Shown piece by piece: positions 34,896 to 42,421 of a stretch of 64,000 nucleotides of DNA (position 1 is the first letter of the stretch; every line of letters begins with the position of its first letter). Origin of the DNA: an uncultured bacterium (GTDB taxonomy: Bacteria > Pseudomonadota > Alphaproteobacteria > Rhodospirillales > Rhodospirillaceae). The stretch covers positions 124,001 through 188,000 of the forward strand of contig CAISTS010000032.1 in assembly GCA_903888485.1 (NCBI GenBank), read 5' to 3'. Below the pieces are notes generated by a model that was not told where the DNA came from, did no database searches, and was given only the letters and a program-made list of their open reading frames with translations. Made by a program: the position numbers and the translations under genes.

Positions 34896-35537
34896 CTAAG
34901 CGGCGACCTTGAACGCCTCGGCGCCGATGAGCGGCGCGCGCGGGGCGTCGGAGAGGCCGAGGTGCATGCGGCGCACGTTCAAATCCGAAACGTCGGCGTA
35001 GCCAGAGATCGCGCGTGTCACGCCGATCTGCAGGGGCGGACCAAAGCGCTGCGTCAACAAACCGGCGCGCTTGAGGATGCGTTCGAAGCGAACATCGGCG
35101 ACGGCGACGATGCGGCTGATCTTGCGGCGGGCAGCGAAAGCGAAGAGCTGCTCGAGCAGGAGGTTGGTGACGGTATTGATGGTGCCGAGAGATTCGTTGC
35201 TGGCGACTTTTTTTGACACAGCGAAGCGGCTGATCTCCCAGACGTCCTCGGCTTCGGGCGCCGGCATGCCGTAGAGCAGTTCGGGGAACACGTCTTTCAG
35301 CATATACGGGCGGGTCGTGGGCAGGAGACGCCACGAGCCGAGCACTTCGCCCTGGGCCTCGCAGACGATGTAGACGGGATCGAGATCGTCGAACATGTCG
35401 CGTTCGCGTCCGGCCTGCGAGCCGACTTCCCAATCCAGGCGCTCTTTGAAAACTTCGTGACGCAGCCGGAACATGCCATCCAACTTGCGGGATGCATCCG
35501 CGGTCGCTTCCGGCATTTCGATGATCGATGCGAGCAT
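34896..35537 (-). CDS. LuxI-family acyl-homoserine-lactone synthase
   Basis: A 213-residue AHL synthase making a signal from S-adenosylmethionine and an acyl carrier. All hallmark residues are present: R26 and F30 (FRLRHEVF), W36 (LDWEV), D47 and D50 (RERDMFDD), R70 (GSWRLLPTT), E101 and R104 (WEISRF). They sit two positions after those of EsaI. The ATG at 35537 has GGGGGTAG upstream; the frame is open further 5' but that would cover the lux box. The lux-box-like repeat at 35601-35620 lies 63 nt upstream. The P450 follows in the same transcript. The acyl chain of the product cannot be read from sequence. Confidence 0.95.
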   Translation of the reverse strand: MLASIIEMPEATADASRKLDGMFRLRHEVFKERLDWEVGSQAGRERDMFDDLDPVYIVCEAQGEVLGSWRLLPTTRPYMLKDVFPELLYGMPAPEAEDVWEISRFAVSKKVASNESLGTINTVTNLLLEQLFAFAARRKISRIVAVADVRFERILKRAGLLTQRFGPPLQIGVTRAISGYADVSDLNVRRMHLGLSDAPRAPLIGAEAFKVAA

Positions 35538-35600
35538 TGAGCCGCTACCCCCGAGACGATTGTTTCGGGTCAAGATCACCACACCATTAAGGGCCCTTTG

Positions 35601-35620
35601 ACCTGTCAGAACTGACAGGT
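35601..35620. promoter_or_regulatory. lux-box-like operator upstream of luxI
   Basis: ACCTGTCAGAACTGACAGGT: two perfect 9-bp arms around a 2-bp centre, the length and CTG/CAG pattern of known lux boxes. It lies 63 nt before the luxI ATG. No good -10 or -35 is visible toward luxI, which fits a promoter that needs LuxR-AHL for activity. An identical pair of arms occurs at 48173-48192. Confidence 0.85.
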
Positions 35621-35925
35621 CCGGGCCCAACTAAAGAGGTGCAAGGTGCCGACACAACCGCGCTGAAGCTCTTGCAAAACCCAGGAATATTCAGCGAAAT
35701 CAACGAGTTGTCGGGGCTAGAGCTCCAGGAAAGACGACCACGAAAAGCGCTCCGGTGCGGGCCGGTCTGGTGTCATCCAAACGCCGCCTGAAGCGCCAAA
35801 AAAAACTGCCGGATGGCGTGGCGCCGCAGGGGACCCAGCTAAAGCATTGGGAAACCTCGGAAAAGCCAGGAAACAAGCCCGATTAAGGGTGTCGTTCGGT
35901 CGGCAATGGAACCTGGAGCCGGATC
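35621..35925. other. Intergenic region upstream of luxI, no clear gene
   Basis: About 300 bp, lower in GC than the surroundings, with an A-rich patch near 35798. A GTG at 35639 opens a 50-codon frame (ends about 35791) directly after AAAGAGG, but it lies only 18 bp from the lux box and is weakly supported. No hairpin or promoter stands out. Confidence 0.4.
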
Positions 35926-36141
35926 ATGACGCACTTCGCACGCCCCCTGCCCCCGTTTTGGGCGGGCTCTAAAACCTCCTCTTCGGCTGTCGCCGTGGCC
36001 GAGTCGCAATCCGCAGCCACCCCCGCCCGCCCAACCGCCAGCGCCGCCGTGTCCCTGACCGTCGCGCTGCGCTACATGGCGGCGCGGCGCACGCGTGAGA
36101 CGATTGCCGCGGCGCTCGAGCCGGCGCTCCACGGGCTCTAA
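35926..36141 (+). CDS. Possible small protein upstream of the aminotransferase
   Basis: A 71-codon frame with ATG at 35926 preceded by GGAG at 9 nt. About 85% of third codon positions are G or C, as in the real genes around it. The first half is rich in Ser, Ala and Pro; the second half (VALRYMAARRTRETIAAALE) should form a basic amphipathic helix. No family recognised. It is the first of three plus-strand frames leading into the GSAM-like gene. Confidence 0.42.
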   Translation: MTHFARPLPPFWAGSKTSSSAVAVAESQSAATPARPTASAAVSLTVALRYMAARRTRETIAAALEPALHGL

Positions 36142-36160
36142 GCCGCGCTGGATCACCGCC

Positions 36161-36436
36161 GTGCAAGACCCTCCGCAGCAGAAAGCCGGAGCACCGCGTG
36201 CTGAGCCGCGCCAAGACGCGCACCAGCGCTCCCTCCACATTGTCACCGCCACGTTCCGGTTCCCCGGACGTCCGCGTTTTGCCGTCGTACGCGCCGCGCT
36301 CTCGCGCGGCGCCGGCGGCCGCGCCTGGTTGCGCCGGCGCGCAACCGCTGGCGTAGCCGCCATCATTCTCGGATTGGCCGATGGCCGCTCCATCAACACC
36401 AACGTCCCGCCGCGCCGTACGGGAGGGCCGGTATGA
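36161..36436 (+). CDS. Possible small basic protein coupled to the aminotransferase
   Basis: A frame of 91 codons from a GTG at 36161 (no good ribosome site; other starts possible, including further upstream). It ends with an ATGA overlap into the aminotransferase start, the pattern used by true operons in this window. The product would be very basic (RRR clusters) with one short hydrophobic stretch, TAGVAAIILGLADG. No family recognised; it may be spurious. Confidence 0.35.
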   Translation: MQDPPQQKAGAPRAEPRQDAHQRSLHIVTATFRFPGRPRFAVVRAALSRGAGGRAWLRRRATAGVAAIILGLADGRSINTNVPPRRTGGPV

Positions 36437-37689
36437 GTCACGCCGCCGACTTCTCGCCCACCGGCCTGATCCGCGGCGCGCTCAGTTCGCGTTTCGACCG
36501 CGCCTTGTCGGCCCTTGAATCGCGCACGGCGCATTCGTGGATGATGGCGCTCGATCGCGCGAAAGTTTTGCCCGACAGCATGGCCGCCGCACCCGCATCG
36601 AACCTGCGCCTGTTCATCAAGGCCGGCGCCGGCGCGCGCGTCACCGACATGGACGGCACCAGCTTCATCGACCTCTGCCTCGGCGACGGTGCGCAAATCC
36701 TCGGCCACGCCCATCCGGTGGTGCAGCAGGCCATCGTCACGCAGAGTTCGCGCGGCTGGCACTTCGATCTGCCCGCCGACGGTCAGCTCGATCTCGCCCG
36801 CCTCATCCAGGGCGCGGGCGCGGCCAACGAACGCGTCGCGTTGTGCAGCGCGGGCAGCGAAGCCGTGGCTTACGCGCTGCGCGCGGCGCGCGCCTACACC
36901 GGCCGCACGAACCTTGCCGTGTTCACCGGCCGCACGCCTGGCAAGAGCAATACCGAAGACGCGGCGGTGGTGCTGCCCTACGGCCACGTCGCGGCCTTCG
37001 AACAGATCCGCCGCCGCAAGGGTGAGATTGCCGCGGTGATGATCGAGCCCGTGCGCGGCGGCGATCCCAACCTCGACCGCGCACCCTGGCTGCATGGCCT
37101 GGTGGAGACCTGCCGCGCGGCCGGCGTGCTCCTGATCCTCGACGAACGCGCGACCGGATTCCGCCTCGCCTACGGCGGCGCGCAGGAAATCTTCGGGCTG
37201 ATCCCCGACCTCGTCGTCTATGGCAAAGCGATCGGCGGCGGACTGCCGCTTGGGGCCGTCGCCGGACGCAGCGACGTCATGGCGGCGCTGCGCACCAATC
37301 AGCCGCAGGTGGTGAACCCCCTCAGTGTCACCGCAGGCACCGCGACACTGGACTACCTGTTCGCCAACCGCGCGACGCTCTATCCCGCGCTCAACGACGC
37401 CGGCCGCGGGCTAGCGGAGCACTTCAACGGCTTTGCGCAAAGCGAAGGCCTGCCGGTGGAGATGCGCAGCGCCGGATCGATGTTCCACATCAACTTCACC
37501 GCCGCCGAAACCGGCGCGGCCAACGCCTTCAATGTGCTGGTGCTCAGCCGCGGCGTGCTCTTGCTGCCCTGCCACAAGGGCTATCTGTCGATGGCGCACA
37601 CCGGCGCCGATCTCGACGTGGTGCGCGACGCCTTCACGCAATCTTTGCGTGACCTGCGCGACGACGGCCTTCTGACGCGCGTGAGCTGA
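36433..37689 (+). CDS. Class III aminotransferase, glutamate-1-semialdehyde aminomutase-like
   Basis: A 418-residue PLP enzyme of fold type I. The cofactor Lys is K265 in VVYGKAIGGGLPLGAVAG, and LILDERATGFRL carries the PLP-ring Asp. AGSEAVAYALRAARAYTGR matches the GSAM phosphate-binding block. However, the YHG motif and the lid segment that normally follow are missing: the sequence jumps from VFTGRTPGKSNT straight to VVLPYGH. It is therefore unlikely to be the tetrapyrrole enzyme HemL and may work on another amino ketone or amino acid. It is divergent from luxI, with two small frames before it, and may belong to the quorum-associated region. Confidence 0.85.
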   Translation: MSHAADFSPTGLIRGALSSRFDRALSALESRTAHSWMMALDRAKVLPDSMAAAPASNLRLFIKAGAGARVTDMDGTSFIDLCLGDGAQILGHAHPVVQQAIVTQSSRGWHFDLPADGQLDLARLIQGAGAANERVALCSAGSEAVAYALRAARAYTGRTNLAVFTGRTPGKSNTEDAAVVLPYGHVAAFEQIRRRKGEIAAVMIEPVRGGDPNLDRAPWLHGLVETCRAAGVLLILDERATGFRLAYGGAQEIFGLIPDLVVYGKAIGGGLPLGAVAGRSDVMAALRTNQPQVVNPLSVTAGTATLDYLFANRATLYPALNDAGRGLAEHFNGFAQSEGLPVEMRSAGSMFHINFTAAETGAANAFNVLVLSRGVLLLPCHKGYLSMAHTGADLDVVRDAFTQSLRDLRDDGLLTRVS

Positions 37690-37691
37690 AG

Positions 37692-38072
37692 TTACTTCTG
37701 TTCTCTAGGCTTCAGGGCTTCCGCCATGTCGCCGCAGCGTTGATTGACGCGGGAGATGTCGACCTTGCTGGCCGTGGCGGTGAGTTTGCGGCTGTCTTCG
37801 CTCACACAGGATGCGTTGAACAGCTCCTCGACCTTGGCCACCAACTCCTTGGGACACTCTGCATCCTCGCCGATGACTTCGCTCAAGCCGGCGGGCGCCA
37901 AGAGGCCCATGACCGGTTTTCCGGCGAGCATCAGACCGACCACAGGAAATCCGGGGTCGACCACTTTGCCGTCCTTGTCCTTGTAGATGACCTTCACGCA
38001 ATGCGCCGCAGACGCCGGCGCGGACAGGAGTGCCGCGCCGAGAAGGAGAGCAAGAGCCGCCGCGATCCGCAT
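37692..38072 (-). CDS. Small periplasmic protein of unknown function
   Basis: A 126-residue protein with a clear signal peptide (MRIAAALALLLGAALLSAPA, cleavage near SAA). The mature part has four Cys (HCVKV, AECPKE, ASCVSE, RCGDM), suggesting two disulfides, which is consistent with periplasmic location. No family recognised. The frame is open much further upstream, but only this ATG gives a signal peptide. Its stop lies 2 bp from the aminotransferase stop (convergent). Confidence 0.75.
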   Translation of the reverse strand: MRIAAALALLLGAALLSAPASAAHCVKVIYKDKDGKVVDPGFPVVGLMLAGKPVMGLLAPAGLSEVIGEDAECPKELVAKVEELFNASCVSEDSRKLTATASKVDISRVNQRCGDMAEALKPREQK

Positions 38073-38229
38073 GGATGGCCTTTCGAATGGGGGGTAAAAG
38101 TCAGCCGATTGAGTACCACGGACGGCCAAAGCTGCCCACTGGCAGATGTACAGCCGGGTCCCAGGGGAGATATCCTGGCCGGGCATCGTAAAGGTCGTAT
38201 CGGGACGGCCCGCAAATGGGAGGGAGACC

Positions 38230-38784
38230 ATGAGCAACGAAGAAAAATTAGCGCGCCGGGATGTTCTGCTGGCCGGGGGCGCAGCCCTCGCGGTCGGCGC
38301 ATTGAGTGCGGCCCCGACTGAGGCCGGCGAAGCGCCGCCGGCAAGCTTCCGGCGCGTGGTCGTCGGCAATGCCAAGAACGGCAAGTCCATCGTCATCAGC
38401 GATGAAAAATTGAAGCCCGGCGAGTTCTGGCGCTCGGACGCCAACTTGCTCATGGGCGCGCGTGGCGACGGCGAGCTCGTCGAACTGCTGCCCGCAAGCC
38501 CGACGCCGCGGGCAGGTGCGCAGACCACCGGCACGCGCTGGTACTCCGCCTTCATCGCGCCGTCCAAGGCGGCCTTCGACCGCGCCACGATCAAAGGCTG
38601 GCACCGCAACGTATCGATGTCTTACGTCACCATCACCAACGGCGAAGTCATGCTGGTGATGGACGAAGGCGAAGTCATGCTGCGCGGCGGCGATTTGCTC
38701 GTGATGCGCAACGCCATGCACACCTGGCACAACGCGACGGACACGCCCGTGGGCATGCTGATCGCGCAGACGATGTTGGGGTAG
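38230..38784 (+). CDS. Exported cupin-domain protein
   Basis: A 184-residue protein. The N-terminus has a Tat-like signal (RRDVLLAGGAALAVGALSAA) with twin Arg at residues 9-10. The C-terminal half is a small cupin beta-barrel: WHRNVSMSYVTITNGEV, MDEGEVMLRGGDLLVMRN, HTWHNATDTPVGMLIAQ, with His residues placed to bind a metal. Cupins of this sort act as oxygenases, isomerases or binding proteins; the role here is unknown. A strong ribosome site (GGGAGGGAG) precedes the ATG. The tRNA-Leu gene lies downstream. Confidence 0.82.
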   Translation: MSNEEKLARRDVLLAGGAALAVGALSAAPTEAGEAPPASFRRVVVGNAKNGKSIVISDEKLKPGEFWRSDANLLMGARGDGELVELLPASPTPRAGAQTTGTRWYSAFIAPSKAAFDRATIKGWHRNVSMSYVTITNGEVMLVMDEGEVMLRGGDLLVMRNAMHTWHNATDTPVGMLIAQTMLG

Positions 38785-38866
38785 GTCTGAGGCAGCCCGC
38801 CTTCGCGAGAGGCTTCGGCGGGCACTCGCTTTCGTAAGCTCGCATTGCTCGCCAACGAACGCTAAA

Positions 38867-38950
38867 TGGTGCGGGTAGAGGGACTCGAACCCCCACTCCA
38901 GAGGAACCTGATTTTGAGTCAGGCGCGTCTACCAATTCCGCCATACCCGC
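38867..38950 (-). tRNA. tRNA-Leu (anticodon CAA)
   Basis: An 84-nt tRNA gene read on the minus strand. The acceptor stem pairs GCGGGTA with TACCCGC, the anticodon stem-loop is CCTGA-CTCAAAA-TCAGG giving anticodon CAA (reads UUG), the T-arm contains GTTCGAGTC, and a short variable arm is present as in class II tRNAs. Discriminator A and CCA are encoded. It lies between the cupin gene and the tannase-family cluster. Confidence 0.95.
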
Positions 38951-39041
38951 AACGAGCGCACCAACGGTAGGCGCGCTTTTTGGCATAGGTTCGGGGGCGC
39001 GTAAAGCGTCCCCCTCACCCCTCACATCTTCGAAAGACCGC

Positions 39042-40694
39042 TTATTCCTGGGGTGGCGCGGCGCAACTGAAGCTCTTGGCGTCGTCGGTCGAGCTTTTGC
39101 CGTCCCATTTGGCCACCTGCGGATAGGCGCACACGGGCCGCGTGCGCGCGATGGGCTTGCTGGTGTCGTTGCCGGTGTATTTGGTGGCGATGATCTGTTG
39201 AGGCGCGACGCCCTTGGTCACCCACGCATCGAGCGCGGCGATGAGGTTGTGCGTCGGGCTCATGTTGAGGTCGGTGGGGTTCTGGCCGAGCTGGTTGGGG
39301 CCTTCGCCGCCGCCGCAGTGACCGACGCCGGGTGCCAGGAACAGGCGCATGGAGTCGGCCGCCTTTGCGCCGACGGTGCGCGCCGCCGTCTCATAATAGT
39401 TCGCGGTGTTGTACTGGGGGAAATTGGGATCACCCCAGCCGGCCCACATGATCAGCTTGCCGCCGCGGTTGATGAACGGGCGGATGTCGGGATTGTCGTT
39501 GCTGTAGGGCGCGACCTTTTTCAACAGATCCTCCGCGCCCTTGTCGAAGTCGAAGGTCAGCCAGTTGTCGGCTTTCCAATCCGCCGGCAGCACCCAGCCG
39601 AGGGCACCGGTGAAGGTCGGGTTGATCACCGAGCCAACGTCTTCGTTCGAAATGCGCACGCGGGCTGCCGGCGCCAGTTCGGCGCCCGGCTGCAGGCCGT
39701 GATAGATCACAGCACCCGTGCGCGGGTTCTTGAGACCGCCGTAGATTTTGTTCAGCGCTTCGATCTGCGGCGGGGTGAGGCACTGGTCATTCTCGGCACC
39801 TGTGCATTGCATGGCGGCGGGATTGAACTTGCAGGCGCGCGGGTTCTCGATGACGCCGTCTTTCACGGCATCAAGCGTGTCGCACTGCTTCAGCACCTCG
39901 GCGTTGATCGCCGCCAGCTTTGAGGACTTGATGTTGTGCGCCGGCGTCTTGTGCGTCGCGGCGTAGCTGTAACCCTGGAACAGGCCGAGCGGGCCGAAGT
40001 AGATGGACGGCGAGCCCATGAGGATGCCGTCGTAATCCTCGGGGAAGCGCTGGACTTCCGCCGCCGCCTCGCCGCCGCCGGTGGAGCAGCCGCTGAACAG
40101 CGCTTTTTCCTGCGGCTTGCCGTAGTAGGCCGCAACGGCCTTCTTGGCCGCGAGCGTCATCTCGTGGATGCCGCGATAGACGTAATTGGTGCGCCGTTCC
40201 GGATCGAGGCCGAACTTGAAGGCCGCTGCCGCCGCGCCGACGCCAGCTTCCGCATGCGTGCCGACGTCGGTGTTGGTGACGGCGTAGCCCATGGCCAGAC
40301 CGCCGACGAGCGTGCCGTGATTGATGGAGCCCGCAGCGCCGCCGTTGCCGGTGCCGAGCAGCTTGCCGTTCCACTTGCCCGGCTCAGGCAGCCAGACCTC
40401 GGTTTTGATCTCCGCGCCCGGCGCCGGCGCGGTGGTGACTTCCACGCGGCAGAAGGTGGTTTTGGTCGCGGCACCGTTGCCGCCGCCGCCGCCCGCTTTG
40501 GCCCCGACCGCTGTGTCGCGGGCTTGCGCCGCGGTCATGGGCTGAGTGACTAGGCTGGCCTTGGTCACTTTCATGGCGCCGCCGGAGATCGACGTCAGGC
40601 TTTCGCATTGCTTGGCGTCGGCGGCGACGGCGTGCAGCGGCATCGCGCTGCTGAGAGCGGTGGCCGCGAGCAGCGTGCGGAACATCGGCGTCAT
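39042..40694 (-). CDS. Tannase/feruloyl esterase family hydrolase, third of three tandem paralogs
   Basis: A 550-residue secreted alpha/beta hydrolase (signal peptide ends near AVA, residue 24). The nucleophile elbow is GCSTGGGE, and the catalytic His lies in the GVGHCGGGEGPNQ block; the Asp is probably in the WGDPNFPQYN segment. Conserved Cys pairs that clamp the active site in this family are present. Tannase-family enzymes cleave ester bonds of gallic or ferulic acid with sugars or polyphenols, outside or at the surface of the cell. It is the most diverged of the three copies, 25 bp after the second. Confidence 0.92.
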   Translation of the reverse strand: MTPMFRTLLAATALSSAMPLHAVAADAKQCESLTSISGGAMKVTKASLVTQPMTAAQARDTAVGAKAGGGGGNGAATKTTFCRVEVTTAPAPGAEIKTEVWLPEPGKWNGKLLGTGNGGAAGSINHGTLVGGLAMGYAVTNTDVGTHAEAGVGAAAAAFKFGLDPERRTNYVYRGIHEMTLAAKKAVAAYYGKPQEKALFSGCSTGGGEAAAEVQRFPEDYDGILMGSPSIYFGPLGLFQGYSYAATHKTPAHNIKSSKLAAINAEVLKQCDTLDAVKDGVIENPRACKFNPAAMQCTGAENDQCLTPPQIEALNKIYGGLKNPRTGAVIYHGLQPGAELAPAARVRISNEDVGSVINPTFTGALGWVLPADWKADNWLTFDFDKGAEDLLKKVAPYSNDNPDIRPFINRGGKLIMWAGWGDPNFPQYNTANYYETAARTVGAKAADSMRLFLAPGVGHCGGGEGPNQLGQNPTDLNMSPTHNLIAALDAWVTKGVAPQQIIATKYTGNDTSKPIARTRPVCAYPQVAKWDGKSSTDDAKSFSCAAPPQE

Positions 40695-40719
40695 GGTGTC
40701 ACCTGTTGTTTGAAGTTCA

Positions 40720-42411
40720 TCAATCCGGCGGCAGGACGCAGGAGAAGCTCTTGGCCTCGTCGGTCGAGCCCTTGCCGTCCCACTTGGCCACCTGCGGATA
40801 GGGGCAAATGGGCCGGGTGCGGATGGCGCGCTTGGTGGGATCGTTGTCTTCGAACTTGGTGGCGATGATCTCCTGCGGCGCGATGCCCTTCGTCACCCAC
40901 TGATCGAGCGCGAGCAGCAGATTGTGCGTCGGGCGCTTGTCGAGCGAGTAGGTGTACTGGCCGAAGATGTTGGGGCCCGGCCCGCCACGACAGTGATAGA
41001 CGCCGGGCGCCAGATACATGCGCATGGAGTTGGCGCGCTCGGGACCGACGAACTCGCCAGCTTCTTCGAAGTAGCGCGCGGTGTTGAACTCGGGGAAGTT
41101 GGGATCGCCCCAGCCTGCCCACATGATCAATTTACCGCCGCGGCTGGTGAACGGCAGGATGTTGGTCTTGTTGTTGCCGAACTCCTCGAACTTGTTGAGG
41201 ATTTCGGTGGCCTGCTTGTCCCAATCGAAGGTCCTGAAGTCGTTGGCCGTGAAGCCGGGACCGAGGACCCAGCTCATGGGGCCAAGCTGCATCGGGTTGA
41301 TGACCGAGCCGATGGTCTCCTGCGAGATGCGCACGCGCGCCGCGTCCGCCAGCTCCACGCCCGGCTGCAGGCCGTAGTAGATGAGCTCGCCGGTGCGCGG
41401 GTTCTTGAGATCGCCGTAGATTTTCTTCAGCGTCGTCACCTGATCGAGGTGCAGGCACTGGTCGGTCTCGGCGCCTTTGCAGGTCAGCGGCGTCGGATCG
41501 AATTTGCAGGCGCGCGGGTTTTCGATGACACCGTCTTTGACTTCATCGAGCGCATCGCACTGGCGCAGAACTTCTGCGGCGATGGCCGGCAGCTTCTCGC
41601 GCCCGACGTAGCTATTGCGGGTGGCGTAGCTCGCCGCATAGGCATGGCCCTGGAAGAGGCCCAGGTTCGCGAAGTAAATACCCGGCGAGCCCATGATGAT
41701 GCCGTCGTAGTCCTCGGGGAAGCGCTGCAGCTCGGCGGCCGCTTCGCCGCCGCCGGTGGAGCAGCCGACAAACAGCGACTTCTCCTGCGCCTTGCCGTAG
41801 TAGGCGCGCACGACTTCCTTGGCCGAGGTCGTCATCAGGTGAATGCCGCGCCAGACATAGTTGGCGCGCAGTTCCGGATTGAAGCCGAAGCGGAAGCTGC
41901 GCGGGTCTTCGTAGCCCGGGGAGCCTGAATGGGTGCCGACATCGGTGTTGGTGACGGCGTAGCCCAGCGTGAGGCCCTCCATCAGGGGCCCGTAGACGAT
42001 CGCCCCCGCCGATGCGCCGTTGCCGGTGCCGAGCATACGCCCGTTCCAGCGCGCGCTGTCGGGCAGCCAAACTTCGGAACGGATGTCCGCGCCCGGCGCG
42101 GGGATGAGCCTGATTTCGACGCGGCAGAAGTTCTGATCGGTGGACTGACCGCGGTCGCCGTCGCCGCGCCGGCCGGTTTCGCTGTTGCGGACCGAGCCGC
42201 CTTCGGACGAATTGTCGGCCTGGATTGTGGTGATCGGCTTGTCGACGTAGGTCGCCTTGATCTTCATGTCGGCGCGGCTGAGCGAAGCGATACTGGCGCA
42301 GCGCTTGGCGGCGTCCGCATCTGCGGCCTCGACATGAGAGGCCGCGCACAGCGCGGTCACACCCGCGAGCGCGGCAAACCAGCCGCGCTCGCGCAAAGAA
42401 TGAGCCGTCAT
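40720..42411 (-). CDS. Tannase/feruloyl esterase family hydrolase, second of three tandem paralogs
   Basis: A 563-residue secreted member of the same family; ATG at 42411 with an AAGGA ribosome site and a signal peptide ending near VEA. The nucleophile elbow is VGCSTGGGEAAAELQRFPED and the catalytic His block is VYHCRGGPGPN. It differs from its neighbour by a longer N-terminal insertion (around SSEGGSVRNSETG). Long stretches are nearly identical to the upstream copy, so these two arose by a recent duplication. It lies 10 bp after that copy. Confidence 0.92.
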   Translation of the reverse strand: MTAHSLRERGWFAALAGVTALCAASHVEAADADAAKRCASIASLSRADMKIKATYVDKPITTIQADNSSEGGSVRNSETGRRGDGDRGQSTDQNFCRVEIRLIPAPGADIRSEVWLPDSARWNGRMLGTGNGASAGAIVYGPLMEGLTLGYAVTNTDVGTHSGSPGYEDPRSFRFGFNPELRANYVWRGIHLMTTSAKEVVRAYYGKAQEKSLFVGCSTGGGEAAAELQRFPEDYDGIIMGSPGIYFANLGLFQGHAYAASYATRNSYVGREKLPAIAAEVLRQCDALDEVKDGVIENPRACKFDPTPLTCKGAETDQCLHLDQVTTLKKIYGDLKNPRTGELIYYGLQPGVELADAARVRISQETIGSVINPMQLGPMSWVLGPGFTANDFRTFDWDKQATEILNKFEEFGNNKTNILPFTSRGGKLIMWAGWGDPNFPEFNTARYFEEAGEFVGPERANSMRMYLAPGVYHCRGGPGPNIFGQYTYSLDKRPTHNLLLALDQWVTKGIAPQEIIATKFEDNDPTKRAIRTRPICPYPQVAKWDGKGSTDEAKSFSCVLPPD

Positions 42412-42421
42412 GTGCCTATCC

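Noticed and set aside
35639-35791. GTG-started 50-codon frame next to the luxI box as a gene or peptide precursor
   Set aside because: The purine stretch before it is too close to the start, it lies too near the lux box for a promoter in that direction, and the C-terminal half looks random.
35839-37095. 418-codon minus-strand frame over the aminotransferase
   Set aside because: It is a shadow of the GSAM-like gene, with shadow-type composition and no motif.
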